From Tenacibaculum sp. M341 (GTDB lineage: Bacteria > Bacteroidota > Bacteroidia > Flavobacteriales > Flavobacteriaceae), in NCBI RefSeq assembly GCF_004337695.1, contig NZ_SJXJ01000024.1, positions 1 through 61,324 of the forward strand: a stretch of DNA of 61,324 nt. The letters run 5' to 3'. The notes beneath the pieces were generated by a model. That model ran no database searches and had not been told where the DNA came from. It was given only the letters and a program-made list of their open reading frames with translations. Both the position numbers and the translations under genes were made by a program. Below are positions 52,274 to 61,277 of this stretch, in pieces (positions within the stretch are counted from its first letter, which is position 1; each line of letters opens with the position of its first letter).

Positions 52274-52311
52274 AATCCCAGTGAAAATGCTAATTCACTG
52301 GGATTTTGATT
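52274..52311 (+). terminator. Terminator after ssb
   Basis: A perfect 12-bp stem (AATCCCAGTGAA, 52274-52285, with 52294-52305), an 8-base loop and a T-rich tail. It also lies just beyond the end of the converging DUF1801 gene. Confidence 0.85.
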
Positions 52312-52323
52312 TTTTACGCTAAA

Positions 52324-52779
52324 TTATCTCTTAATATTTTCTTCGTAAACCTGAATCCAATCCTCAACACTCATTTTAGTGCATAATTCTGCAATTAATT
52401 CATAAGGAATATCGTCCATTTTTTTAAATCGAATACAACTTTTTCCCATATCTAACTTTCGTTTGCAATGTTTTGGATATGCTGCTACAAACCAATCTAA
52501 TAATTCTTTTTTAGCATAAATTCCGCTATGATATAAGTTTACTGAATTCTTTTGAGAAGCAATATTCATAAAAGGTAATGGTAGTTTTGGATCACAATGA
52601 TACCCTTTGGAATACACAGAATGCGGTACATAATAACCGATCATATTATAATTGATACCTTCCTCAAAACCATCTGGCAAATTACTTTTTATGACCTTAC
52701 GTAACTTTTCTACTACTTCTTTTCTTTCTTCTGGAAGTTGAGAAATATACTCTTCTGGTGTATTTGCTTCGTATTTCAT
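52324..52779 (-). CDS. DUF1801-family protein
   Basis: A 151-residue soluble protein. TPEEYISQLPEERKEVVEKL, the central FEEGINYNMIGYYVPH, and GKSCIRFKKMDDIPYELI are hallmarks of DUF1801/YdhG-like proteins. The function is not firmly known. It starts 17 bp downstream of the end of the beta-helix lipoprotein gene. Confidence 0.8.
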   Translation of the reverse strand: MKYEANTPEEYISQLPEERKEVVEKLRKVIKSNLPDGFEEGINYNMIGYYVPHSVYSKGYHCDPKLPLPFMNIASQKNSVNLYHSGIYAKKELLDWFVAAYPKHCKRKLDMGKSCIRFKKMDDIPYELIAELCTKMSVEDWIQVYEENIKR

Positions 52780-52796
52780 TTAAAATTTCAAATATT

Positions 52797-54197
52797 TTAA
52801 TTTATCCAACAACCATCCCAAGGTGTGTTTGATAATGGAATATCAAAAGCTTGGTTATTATATGTATTTCCAGAAGCTGTTCCGCTTACTTGTAAAAAAC
52901 GATACGCCCAACATTCATTATCATGTACTACTTTATTATTTTCTAAAGTAAGATTCTCCATTTCTTTGAAAGCCAAATGTCCATTATCCATAAAATTCTC
53001 TTTTATAACTAAATCAGCTCCCTTGTACATATACATTCCACAGTTATTTAGTGTATTATTTAAAATGTACGTAGTGGCAGGATTTGTTTTTGCATTATCG
53101 TTAGAATACATAATAATACCATTCCAATTATTTACAGATACCGTTCTCATGGTAATGCTATTATTTTCTACAGTCATATCTGCATTTTTCCAATAAACTA
53201 ATGGTCCATCAATGTACTGGCTATCTTCTCCTTGAAGAAGTATATTATTAGCTACTAATACATTTTTACCATCAGTATTTACAATATCTCCTCCCCTATT
53301 ATTGTGAAAATAATTATCTCTTATTTCAATATTTTCATTGGTTCTTCCTGCTCCTTCTAAATCTACTCCAAACTGAGGTGAAGTTCCATTTGTATGATGA
53401 ATTTCATTTTTCTCAATTAAAACATTCGCGCTTCCTACTAAAGAAACTCCTTGTCTTCTATTATCTGAAAAATTTGAACGTCTAATAACAATATCAGTCA
53501 GCTTTTGTTCTTCTCCTTTTGGGCTTCCAACTAATAAAACACCATCTCCATTCGCTTTTGCCAATGTTAAGTTTTCTAACGTAATTAATTTACTTTCTCC
53601 TTCAATACAAATTAAATGCCCTTCATCATGTACAATACTTCCGTCAGATTCTCTTGGGGTATAAACATGCTTATCTCTATCTCCTAAAATCATACCACCC
53701 GAAACAACTACATTCGATTTATTACGAATAGCAATTGCACAATAGTTCCATTTATCATTTGCTGTCATTTCAATAACAGCTTCTTTGTCTAATAAAAAAG
53801 CCACATTACTGTCTAAAGTAATTCCGGCATAATAAATATCATTTCCTTCTTTACCTATTAAATAATTACCTGCTGGAAGTCTTATAATTCCATAACCTTC
53901 TCCAATTGCCCAATCAATGGCAGCTTGTAAATTATTGGTGGTTTTTACTGGATCTTGTCGGTCATTAGGAATATCCCAACGATCTAATTCTATAATATAT
54001 TCGTTTGAAGAAATTTCTGGATATGGAATTGTAGTTACTGGATCCATAACTCCGTTGAAAGGATTTGGATTGTTTGGATCTGTATCTGAAAGTACAATTG
54101 GTGTATTGTCGTTTAAACTAATTGCTGGATCTTCTCCGCACGATGTCATTAATAATGAAAGTGTAAAAACAATTATGGGGATGTTTTTTAGATTCAT
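52797..54197 (-). CDS. Beta-helix lipoprotein, pectate-lyase-superfamily-like
   Basis: A 466-residue protein. Lipobox LMTSC near residue 20. TTNNLQAAIDWAIGEGYGII followed by RLPAGNYLIG is the standard opening of pectate-lyase-type beta-helix proteins, followed by coils rich in Asn (NVLIEKNEIHHTNGTS; NIEIRDNYFHNNRGG). It is probably surface-anchored and acts on polysaccharide. No sorting domain, consistent with lipid anchoring. Confidence 0.8.
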   Translation of the reverse strand: MNLKNIPIIVFTLSLLMTSCGEDPAISLNDNTPIVLSDTDPNNPNPFNGVMDPVTTIPYPEISSNEYIIELDRWDIPNDRQDPVKTTNNLQAAIDWAIGEGYGIIRLPAGNYLIGKEGNDIYYAGITLDSNVAFLLDKEAVIEMTANDKWNYCAIAIRNKSNVVVSGGMILGDRDKHVYTPRESDGSIVHDEGHLICIEGESKLITLENLTLAKANGDGVLLVGSPKGEEQKLTDIVIRRSNFSDNRRQGVSLVGSANVLIEKNEIHHTNGTSPQFGVDLEGAGRTNENIEIRDNYFHNNRGGDIVNTDGKNVLVANNILLQGEDSQYIDGPLVYWKNADMTVENNSITMRTVSVNNWNGIIMYSNDNAKTNPATTYILNNTLNNCGMYMYKGADLVIKENFMDNGHLAFKEMENLTLENNKVVHDNECWAYRFLQVSGTASGNTYNNQAFDIPLSNTPWDGCWIN

Positions 54198-54315
54198 GAT
54201 TGAAATTTTTGGTTACAATTTACGTTTTTTAACGTTACCTGTTACTCTTTTAACTTCAATTCGCTGTTTTTATTATAAATACGTTGGTTTTGTACTGAAA
54301 TACACTCTTTGTAGA

Positions 54316-54792
54316 CTAACTTTTATCTACAATTATCTGCGGACTATGCCCTATTTTAAAATTACAAGAGTTAGCTATAAAACACATTTTATTAGCTTCT
54401 TCATGTAATTCATTTGCTTTCTCAATCATATTTTTATCTGTAATTTTTACTATTGGATGTAAAGTTACTTCAGTGAATTTTCCACTTCCATTATCCATTT
54501 CTTCCATTACTCCTGTTGCGTTATCTACATATTCAGTTACTATAATTTTATGTACAGAACATAAGTGTAAATACCAAAGCATGTGACAAGATGATAAAGA
54601 GGATAAAAAAAAATCTTCTGGATTATATCTTGTTTTATCTCCTAAAAAAGAAGGATCAGATGAACCTTTTATTGCATCGTACTTCCCTTCTGTTGTAATT
54701 GTATGATTCCTATTGTACGATTTATAATTTAAAGTTCCCTTACCTTCATTGCCTGTCCACTCTACTTTTACTTGGTAGTTATGTTTTTTCAT
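54316..54792 (-). CDS. OsmC-family peroxiredoxin-like protein
   Basis: A 158-residue protein. NPEDFFLSSLSSCHMLWYLH carries the peroxidatic Cys and MCFIANSCNFKI the second Cys, in OsmC/Ohr order. YNPEDFFLSSL is diagnostic. It would detoxify organic hydroperoxides in the cytosol. It is a single gene. Confidence 0.85.
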   Translation of the reverse strand: MKKHNYQVKVEWTGNEGKGTLNYKSYNRNHTITTEGKYDAIKGSSDPSFLGDKTRYNPEDFFLSSLSSCHMLWYLHLCSVHKIIVTEYVDNATGVMEEMDNGSGKFTEVTLHPIVKITDKNMIEKANELHEEANKMCFIANSCNFKIGHSPQIIVDKS

Positions 54793-54835
54793 GTTAATTA
54801 TTTATGTTGAAACACTAAAGAGTAAACTTAATATT

Positions 54836-55480
54836 TTATTTGTTTTTCAAGGCTTCTTTTATCTTTAAATATGTTCTAAAACTAAATTCATTAATCGCAT
54901 TTTCAACCATTATTTTGGGTTCTGCATTAATGCCTCCATAAGCTATATGTCCAGAAAACACATACGATTCTCTTGGTTCTGTATTATGAGAAATATTTGT
55001 TGATACTTCAGAATAATAAACTCCATTTAAAAACAGACTCCCTCTTATTTCGAAAATGAAAAAATCTTTATGATCGTTTCCTAAATACTCTGTTTGATCA
55101 TTACTGTAAACCGCTACAGATTCGGAAAAGCCTTTAAATATTAATTTATCAATTCTTATTTTTAAATCATTAGAACCTGCATTACAAAATATGTTACGAT
55201 TCTTAAACTTCTCTATTAAAAAGCTTTGAACATTAAACGTTTTATCAATATTCTCTTCTGAGATATCTTCAAAGAAAAAAGCCGCATTTGCAATGTCTGT
55301 AACTAATTCAGGTGTATATTCTAATTCTACAGCTAAAGGAGTATCAAACTTTTTATTTTTCCATCTAAAATCGTTGTGAATATTTCTAGTAGAAAAAAGA
55401 TTGCACGCACAAAAAATACTTGAGGTCAGTAATAGAAAACTGTAGTAAGTGAATCTTTTATTCAACGCTATTTTAAACAT
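54836..55480 (-). CDS. Lipoprotein, unrecognised (with partner at 55512)
   Basis: A 214-residue protein. The hydrophobic N-terminus ends in a Cys (SSIFCACNLF) that fits a lipobox. The mature part is mixed alpha/beta (LKIRIDKLIFKGFSESVAVY). I recognise no family. It is 31 bp downstream of another lipoprotein gene on the same strand and is divergent from a double-glycine peptide gene. Confidence 0.55.
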   Translation of the reverse strand: MFKIALNKRFTYYSFLLLTSSIFCACNLFSTRNIHNDFRWKNKKFDTPLAVELEYTPELVTDIANAAFFFEDISEENIDKTFNVQSFLIEKFKNRNIFCNAGSNDLKIRIDKLIFKGFSESVAVYSNDQTEYLGNDHKDFFIFEIRGSLFLNGVYYSEVSTNISHNTEPRESYVFSGHIAYGGINAEPKIMVENAINEFSFRTYLKIKEALKNK

Positions 55481-55511
55481 GATTATTTATAATTAAATAG
55501 ACTGAAAATTA

Positions 55512-55922
55512 TTATGGTAGCATTTTTACTGCAATACCTTTATAGAATCTTGCGGTATAAGTCGTTTTATTTTCTTCATCAAAATCAAAAATAATTCCAG
55601 ATTTCCTATCTATATATCCGCTTTGGATAGCTATCACGGCATCAGCACATTTTAATTTTGCTTCTTCTTTTAGCTTTTGTAAAATTTCATTGTCTGTATC
55701 GCTATTGCTTCCTGTTACTTCTATCAATCCTTTCTTCTTATATGAAAAATGAATAGGCTCACCGTTAAAAAAAAGGGTTGTTTCTTTGATATTTTCCACC
55801 AAACAATCTGGCTTAGATAATTCAGTGTAAGACACATCAGTACTATATCCATGAAAAATAACAGAACATCCAGAAAGTAGTATTGAAAATAAACAAATTG
55901 TTATAGCAAAAGTAGTTTTCAT
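55512..55922 (-). CDS. Small lipoprotein, unrecognised
   Basis: A 136-residue protein with lipobox LLSGCS. The C-terminal half (LKEEAKLKCADAVIAIQSGY) recalls the YbjQ/YjfJ-like trafficking or heavy-metal-binding small beta-alpha fold, a weak resemblance. It is first in a two-gene unit divergent from the peptide gene at 56203, with 280 bp between the starts. Confidence 0.55.
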   Translation of the reverse strand: MKTTFAITICLFSILLSGCSVIFHGYSTDVSYTELSKPDCLVENIKETTLFFNGEPIHFSYKKKGLIEVTGSNSDTDNEILQKLKEEAKLKCADAVIAIQSGYIDRKSGIIFDFDEENKTTYTARFYKGIAVKMLP

Positions 55923-56202
55923 AGTTCATCTAATTTTTATGACCGAAAACGTATCAAACTTAATGCCACTTCATGTTTCATACATAAAAATATATACTTA
56001 ACAACATTACTCGTTAAAATGCTTATTTGATCGTGTAAAAACAAACACAAACAACTAAACTACAACAAATTAAATCTTACAAACACGACAAAAAAATTGT
56101 ACTTTTAAATTTAACAAAATTCTTTCGCGAGGAATAGACATATCTCTTGAGTGTCTTTAAATTGTTCAAGAGTTTAATCAATTTAATTAAATCATTATTT
56201 TT
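55923..56202. promoter_or_regulatory. Divergent region between lipoprotein pair and peptide gene
   Basis: A 280-bp AT-rich region with the inverted repeat CTCTTGA (56144-56150) / TCAAGAG (56166-56172), 31 bp before the peptide ATG. TCAAGAG also occurs upstream of the other double-glycine peptide (28874-28880). Possible shared regulatory site. Confidence 0.35.
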
Positions 56203-56385
56203 ATGAAAAAACAAATTTTAAACTTAGGAAAAAAACTAAAAAAAGAGGAGCAAGAAGTAATTAAAGGTGGTAGAATATTTTTTGATTGCAATGACTTTTG
56301 TAGATCTAGTTGGAGAGACAGAGAGTATTACATTCAAATTCAGTTAGAACAGTATGGAATTGACTGGTCTCACTGCTCTTGCTAA
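56203..56385 (+). CDS. Second double-glycine leader peptide precursor
   Basis: A 60-residue peptide. The leader ends at Gly22-Gly23 (IKGG) and matches the leader of the peptide at 28938 at 13 of 23 positions, with the GG at the same place. The 37-residue core is different: Cys29, 33, 58 and 60 (CNDFC and C-S-C at the end), with many aromatic and charged residues. It is probably a bacteriocin-like or signalling peptide. No modification enzyme or exporter is next to it. A terminator follows. Confidence 0.7.
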   Translation: MKKQILNLGKKLKKEEQEVIKGGRIFFDCNDFCRSSWRDREYYIQIQLEQYGIDWSHCSC

Positions 56386-56402
56386 AATATAAGTATTAAA
56401 AA

Positions 56403-56436
56403 AAACATCCGAATATGCTTCGGATGTTTTGTGTTT
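56403..56436 (+). terminator. Terminator after the second peptide gene
   Basis: Stem AAAACATCCGAA / TTCGGATGTTTT with a 5-base loop and T-rich tail, between the peptide gene and the converging gene at 56443. Strong in both directions. Confidence 0.85.
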
Positions 56437-56442
56437 TTTAAA

Positions 56443-57537
56443 CTATTCTTCTTTTTTAAATCGATTTAGAATATCTGCTAATTGACTTTTAATATAGTCT
56501 GAAGTTGTAGGGTGATTTAGTTTATTAATCATATACACCTGTACCATTGGATGATACCTCCCTATAGTTTCTAAAGACCAATCTGCTGCACTTCCAATAG
56601 CATATTTCAACAATTCGTCTTGGGGCAAACTTTTGGCTTGTTCTTCAGTAATATCCTTTTTATAATACAATACAGAAATAATTTTTTCTACATTTTCATA
56701 TTTACCATTGGCAAAAAACATACTCCATAACATATCCAATTCGGTTGGATGCGTAATTTCTAACTCTAAAGGACTTTGAAATTCGCTTCTAAACTCATGA
56801 AGAATTTTCAATTCTTGCTCAGAAAAGCCTAAAGAATCAACCTCTTCATACTTAGATCGAGCAAATACAATATTTAAACCATTTCTTTGCAATTGAGAGC
56901 ATTCTCCTTTAGATAATAGTTTTTTAATTTCTTCTACTAAAAAAGGTGAATTGTTTAATGCTTCTACATAAAAAATAATACTTTGATCTTGATTTAAAAT
57001 ATCGTTTTCTTCTAAACTTTTAAAGTAATTTGAAATTAGCTCTGTTGGTTTCGGATCTAGATAATAATTCTGTCTCCAATCTTCTATTTCACCTTCTCTC
57101 TTTTGAAAAAAGTCTATTTCCTTTTTACTGAAAGTTAATGTTTGTTCCACTTCTTTATCTTCTCCAGAGTTGGTATCATGTACTTGTAAAATAAACTTGT
57201 ACTCTCCTTCTTCATCCTCTTCGGTAAACTTAAACTTAGGAAGCTCTGGAAATAAAATAAATCCAATTTCCTTTTCTAAATCTCCTACCAATGTTGTTTC
57301 AAAAGTATTTGGTAACACCTTACTTGTTTCAGTGTGTTGTAAAAAGCATTTTATTTTAAGGTTAATCTTACTATCTTTAATAGTATACTTTCCTAATAAA
57401 ATTAAAGCTTGAAATTCTTGATTCGGTATTAATTCGAATACACCAGAAAATCTTGGTGTCGTTATTCCTTTTGTTCTTTCCCATAGATCATCAACAAAAG
57501 TACTTAACGTTGGAATAAGGATGGTATCTTTATTCAT
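56443..57537 (-). CDS. Hypothetical cytosolic protein, 364 residues
   Basis: A 364-residue acidic soluble protein without a signal peptide. The N-terminal half is beta-rich (RFSGVFELIPNQEFQALILL), the C-terminal half helical (LLKYAIGSAADWSLETIGRY). I recognise no family. It is convergent with the peptide gene and upstream of nothing obvious on its strand. Confidence 0.5.
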   Translation of the reverse strand: MNKDTILIPTLSTFVDDLWERTKGITTPRFSGVFELIPNQEFQALILLGKYTIKDSKINLKIKCFLQHTETSKVLPNTFETTLVGDLEKEIGFILFPELPKFKFTEEDEEGEYKFILQVHDTNSGEDKEVEQTLTFSKKEIDFFQKREGEIEDWRQNYYLDPKPTELISNYFKSLEENDILNQDQSIIFYVEALNNSPFLVEEIKKLLSKGECSQLQRNGLNIVFARSKYEEVDSLGFSEQELKILHEFRSEFQSPLELEITHPTELDMLWSMFFANGKYENVEKIISVLYYKKDITEEQAKSLPQDELLKYAIGSAADWSLETIGRYHPMVQVYMINKLNHPTTSDYIKSQLADILNRFKKEE

Positions 57538-57582
57538 AATAATTTATTTGGTTTTATTGTTGTTACAATATAGACAAATTAC

Positions 57583-58539
57583 TTAACTAAAAGCAGCTTT
57601 TACTTTATCAACAATAGTTTGTGCTAATTTTTCTTTACTCTCAACCGTCCAACCAGCAACGTGCGGAGATAGAATTACTTTTTCTGATTGAATTAAATAT
57701 TGAAATGCTTCAGGCATTTCTACTTCACTAGAGGTATCACTCTTTTTAAAAAGATTTTCGAACGATTTTTTTTCATATTCTAGTACATCTAAACCAGCTC
57801 CTAAAACTTTACCTGATTCTAACGCAGTTACCAAATCTTTAGTCACTAGCGATTTTCCACGTGCTGTATTCACCAACCAAAACGACTTTTTAAACTGATT
57901 GATAAACTCTAAATTCACCATATTTACAGTCAATGCTGTCTGTGGGGTATGTAAACTAAGTACATCTGCTTTTTGTTGTAATTCTTGTAAAGAAACTTGT
58001 GTACAATTTTCATCTCCAACACCTTCTTTTATATCGTAACAAAGCACTTCAACATCAAACCCACGTAACTTTTTTGCGAATGCCTTTCCCATGTTTCCGT
58101 AACCAATAAGTCCAACAGTTTTACCATCCAACTCAATACCGCGATTCTCTTCACGTAACCATTTACCTGCTCTTACTTCTTTATCTGCCTTATTTAATTT
58201 ATTAAAAAGAGACAACAACATTCCTAATGAATGCTCTCCAACGGCATTTCTATTTCCTTCTGGAGCAGAAATCAATACAATTCCTTTTTTTTCTGCATAC
58301 TCACAATCTATATTCTCCAATCCAGCTCCAACACGTCCTATAAATTTTAAATTTGTTGCTTTATCTAAAAACTGTTTATCAATAGTAAATCTACTTCTAA
58401 TTACAATACCTTCATAAGCAGCTATTTTATTTTCAATTTCTTCTTTTGACGAGGTGTAATCTTCATGATTTGTATAACCTAAATCTTTTAGCTGATTTAG
58501 TAATAAAGGATGGTTAGAATCTATATGAAGTACATTCAT
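57583..58539 (-). CDS. D-2-hydroxyacid dehydrogenase, SerA-like
   Basis: A 318-residue NAD-dependent dehydrogenase. Cofactor motif G146-x-G148-x2-G151 (GLIGYGNMG), catalytic Arg227 (NTARG) and His293 (SPHVAGWT). FIGRVGAGLENIDCEYAEKK and SAPEGNRNAVGEHSLGMLL are typical of 3-phosphoglycerate dehydrogenases. It has no ACT domain, so it is the short form; it may be the serine-pathway enzyme or another family member. Single gene. Confidence 0.85.
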   Translation of the reverse strand: MNVLHIDSNHPLLLNQLKDLGYTNHEDYTSSKEEIENKIAAYEGIVIRSRFTIDKQFLDKATNLKFIGRVGAGLENIDCEYAEKKGIVLISAPEGNRNAVGEHSLGMLLSLFNKLNKADKEVRAGKWLREENRGIELDGKTVGLIGYGNMGKAFAKKLRGFDVEVLCYDIKEGVGDENCTQVSLQELQQKADVLSLHTPQTALTVNMVNLEFINQFKKSFWLVNTARGKSLVTKDLVTALESGKVLGAGLDVLEYEKKSFENLFKKSDTSSEVEMPEAFQYLIQSEKVILSPHVAGWTVESKEKLAQTIVDKVKAAFS

Positions 58540-58569
58540 AGTATAAAATTATTTAGATTGTAAATTTAA

Positions 58570-58597
58570 AAAACCCAAGTTTATAAACTTAGGTTTT
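58570..58597 (-). terminator. Terminator of the NTF2-like minus-strand operon
   Basis: Stem AACCCAAGTTT / AAACTTAGGTT with one non-Watson-Crick pair and a short loop, with T-runs in both orientations. It lies just past the stop of the gene ending at 58605 and before the SerA-like gene. Confidence 0.75.
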
Positions 58598-58604
58598 TTA
58601 AAAA

Positions 58605-59000
58605 TTATAATACAGGATGTGTAAAAATAACCTCACGAATTACTTGCCATTTTTCTTCTTCTAAAACCAAGTCAATGCTCAAGGTTAAAGTATCTTCTTT
58701 TCCTGTTAAGTTTACTTTTCTTGTTATTAATACATGAGCTTTATTTTTATGAACATTTATATGATTAAAATGCGCCCAAGAATTTAAATATTCCTCATTA
58801 TTAGCTCTTTTAACTTCAAAAAGTTTTTTAAAATCTTTTTTATTTGAAATAGAAACATTTCCCGAAGAATCCATAAAAGAAACTTCTAAATTATTATGAT
58901 ATACAGCATCTAACGCTTCAATATCATAAGTAGTTCCGGCTTTTATTAAGCCTTCTATTGCTAGCTTTACATTAGTGATTGCTTTCTCTTTATTTTCCAT
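58605..59000 (-). CDS. NTF2-like protein
   Basis: A 131-residue soluble protein with NTF2/SnoaL-like order: LIKAGTTYDIEALDAVYHNN at the start, and strands (NVHKNKAHVLITRKVNL; DLVLEEEKWQVIREVIF) at the end. The ligand is unknown. It is the last of three minus-strand genes; the upstream DoxX-like gene ends 1 bp from its start. Confidence 0.65.
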   Translation of the reverse strand: MENKEKAITNVKLAIEGLIKAGTTYDIEALDAVYHNNLEVSFMDSSGNVSISNKKDFKKLFEVKRANNEEYLNSWAHFNHINVHKNKAHVLITRKVNLTGKEDTLTLSIDLVLEEEKWQVIREVIFTHPVL

Positions 59001-59381
59001 TTATAATATTTTTTCTTGTTTATAAACCCCATAAACTTTTCTGTCCCAAATCCATGATACAATAGTTAAAATAGTAGCTAAAACAGAAAACAAGTACTCG
59101 CCATCTAAAACCATCAAATGAGCAAAAAAAGCTAAAACTGCATCAAAAAGAAATCCTGCATATGCCAATTCTTTCAGAAATAAAGAGACTCTTGTTAAAA
59201 TAACTACAGGTGCAATTATTTTTAAAACTGCTAAAGGGTATATAATCCAAGTTGGAAAACCTAAGCTGATGAAAAAACCTTCTGCTCTAGGATAATTAAA
59301 AATATACATCATAGCGCCCATGATAAATAGAAGACATAAAAGTATTGTAGAAACCCAATAAATTATTTTTGTTATACTCAT
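59001..59381 (-). CDS. DoxX-like membrane protein
   Basis: A 126-residue membrane protein with four helices. The sequence IIYWVSTILLCLLFIMGAMM, LGFPTWIIYPLAVLKIIAP and FLKELAYAGFLFDAVLAF has the GxP...KxxA pattern of DoxX-like proteins. These are linked to sulfur or quinone redox chemistry. It is 2 bp from the peroxiredoxin gene upstream, a sensible redox partner. Confidence 0.75.
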   Translation of the reverse strand: MSITKIIYWVSTILLCLLFIMGAMMYIFNYPRAEGFFISLGFPTWIIYPLAVLKIIAPVVILTRVSLFLKELAYAGFLFDAVLAFFAHLMVLDGEYLFSVLATILTIVSWIWDRKVYGVYKQEKIL

Positions 59382-59383
59382 TT

Positions 59384-60028
59384 TTACAAACTTTTTAAAT
59401 TTTCTAATAATGTCGAAGGCTCTAAACGAGTCATATAATCCTCTTCAAAATGTGTAAATACAATTTTCATAGTTTTATCAATCACATATACTGCAGGAAC
59501 AGGTAGTTCATCATTAGTATTTCCATGAAATTTTGAAAGGTCTAAACCAAAATTTTCATATTCCCTTTTTGTAGCTTCATCTAATTGAAAAACAATTCCG
59601 ATTTTCTTCATTAGTTGAGCGTTGATATCTACAACTAAAGGAAAATTAATAGCATTTTTATTGGTAGTTTCTTTTGCAAACAATGGCAATTCAGAACTGA
59701 TTCCAATAATATCAATATTTAACTTATTAAATTCTGAATGCAATTCTTCATAAGCCCTTAATTCCATATTACAATACGGACACCATCCTCCTCTGTAAAA
59801 ATTTAAAATTAGATAATCACCTTTTATAAAACTACTTAATAAAGACTCTTTTCCCTCTACAGTAGTTAATAAAAGGTCTTCAATATAGTTTCCTTTTTGT
59901 AACGATCTTTGTTTTAACTGTTGTTTTTCAATACTTATGATACTGTTTTCAAGTACTTGAACTACCGATTGAGGCATTCTTTCCATTGTAGCATCTTTCA
60001 TTTGTTGTAACTCCTCTTGTAAAGTCAT
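59384..60028 (-). CDS. Peroxiredoxin-like (AhpC/TSA family) protein
   Basis: A 214-residue thioredoxin-fold protein. Redox motif Cys83-P-Y-Cys86 (NFYRGGWCPYCNMELR). This is the CPYC form of AhpC/TSA family members found with DoxX-like proteins. No signal peptide is seen. It reduces peroxides or disulfides. It is the first gene of the minus-strand three-gene unit, 96 bp from the AraC gene. Confidence 0.8.
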   Translation of the reverse strand: MTLQEELQQMKDATMERMPQSVVQVLENSIISIEKQQLKQRSLQKGNYIEDLLLTTVEGKESLLSSFIKGDYLILNFYRGGWCPYCNMELRAYEELHSEFNKLNIDIIGISSELPLFAKETTNKNAINFPLVVDINAQLMKKIGIVFQLDEATKREYENFGLDLSKFHGNTNDELPVPAVYVIDKTMKIVFTHFEEDYMTRLEPSTLLENLKSL

Positions 60029-60124
60029 TTGTATATTATTTAATGCTACAAATTTCTGAAAGAGAGAAAAGAAAAGACTTATCTATTCAATCATTAAAAT
60101 AGTCAATATCTAACTTTACTTTTT

Positions 60125-60991
60125 TTATTTCAAGTTTTTTTGATATTGATTTGGAGTTGTATTGGTGAATTTTTTAAAAAATCTTATAAAATTAGAAGGC
60201 TCTTTAAATCCCATTTTAAAAGCAATCTCTTGAGATGTAAAAGTTCGATCTAACAAACACCTTTTTATTTCTAATATAAGCCAAGTATCTAAAAAAGCTT
60301 TTGCTGTTTTATTACTAATTTCTTTACAAACATCGTTGAGGTATTTATAAGATACCGATAACATATTGGCATAATCTACTACATTATGAGTTTCATGATA
60401 ATGCTCTGTAATTAATTGTTGAAACTGTACAAAGTCTTTAAATCTTTTGCTTTCAAATGTTTTATGCTTATATACAGATAATCGCTTTATTTGTAAGAGT
60501 AATGCTATTAAGGACGCATTGATAATATCAGCTTTTAAATTAAGATCTTTGCTTTGGTGTGTTTCTATTAAAATATTTAAAAATGGATGCAACACTTTTA
60601 AATCTTCCTTAGCAATTAAAATACTAGGACTATGAAAAATATGTAGAAAATGAAATAAGTTTTTATGGCTAATATTATGAGTTATAAAACTATCTTCAAA
60701 AGAAATAACAACTCCTTCTACTTCAAGATTTTTATTAAATGAATGTACTTGATTTTTTAAAAGTGGTAATATAGTTCCTGGTGATAATGTTACCTCTTTA
60801 AAATCTATAAAATGCTTACTGATTCCTTTTGTAATAATAATTAAAGCATGAAAAGCAATTCTATGTGTTATTGACATATCGTAATTACTTTCTTCACAAC
60901 GCTTATATAGTTCTTTTAAACTAATTAATTCAAAAGGTATAGGTTGATTTACAAATCTTGAAAATAGAATATTCTCTATATCATCATTCAC
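60125..60991 (-). CDS. AraC-family transcriptional regulator
   Basis: A 288-residue protein starting at GTG. N-terminal cupin-like sensor (HALIIITKGISKHFIDFKEV), C-terminal AraC HTH pair (about 190-286) closing with SQEIAFKMGFKEPSNFIRFF and TPNQYQKNL. It is upstream, on the same strand, of the peroxiredoxin unit, which it probably regulates. Its GTG overlaps the stop of a membrane-gene remnant by 8 bp. Confidence 0.85.
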   Translation of the reverse strand: MNDDIENILFSRFVNQPIPFELISLKELYKRCEESNYDMSITHRIAFHALIIITKGISKHFIDFKEVTLSPGTILPLLKNQVHSFNKNLEVEGVVISFEDSFITHNISHKNLFHFLHIFHSPSILIAKEDLKVLHPFLNILIETHQSKDLNLKADIINASLIALLLQIKRLSVYKHKTFESKRFKDFVQFQQLITEHYHETHNVVDYANMLSVSYKYLNDVCKEISNKTAKAFLDTWLILEIKRCLLDRTFTSQEIAFKMGFKEPSNFIRFFKKFTNTTPNQYQKNLK

Positions 60992-61277
60992 TTGTTGTAT
61001 TTTTATTTAAATATAACAAACCTAATATTATTAAAATTGGTACCAAAACACAAATCACCACAGATGCTTGTATATAATCCAGTCCCAAAACCTTAAACCA
61101 ATTCAAGAAATTGACAGACTCATCAAATAACCAGCTAGAAAAATACTCAAAGTCAGGAATTAAAAATAAGATAACACCTACAAATGCCAGAAAACTTATT
61201 ACAACCCGTTGTGCATTTAGATAAAAGTTGTGCTTACAGCTAATAAGCCTTAAATTAATGTCACCACAACAATTAAT
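60984..61277 (-). pseudogene. 5'-less small membrane-protein gene
   Basis: An open frame of 97 codons between stops, ending at TGA 60984-60986. It encodes two convincing membrane helices (VVISFLAFVGVILFLI and ASVVICVLVPILIILGLLYL) joined by an aromatic loop. There is no ATG, GTG or TTG before the first helix, so the 5' end looks lost or altered, perhaps by the adjacent inverted repeats. The overlap with the AraC GTG suggests the intact gene was coupled to it. No family recognised. Confidence 0.4.
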
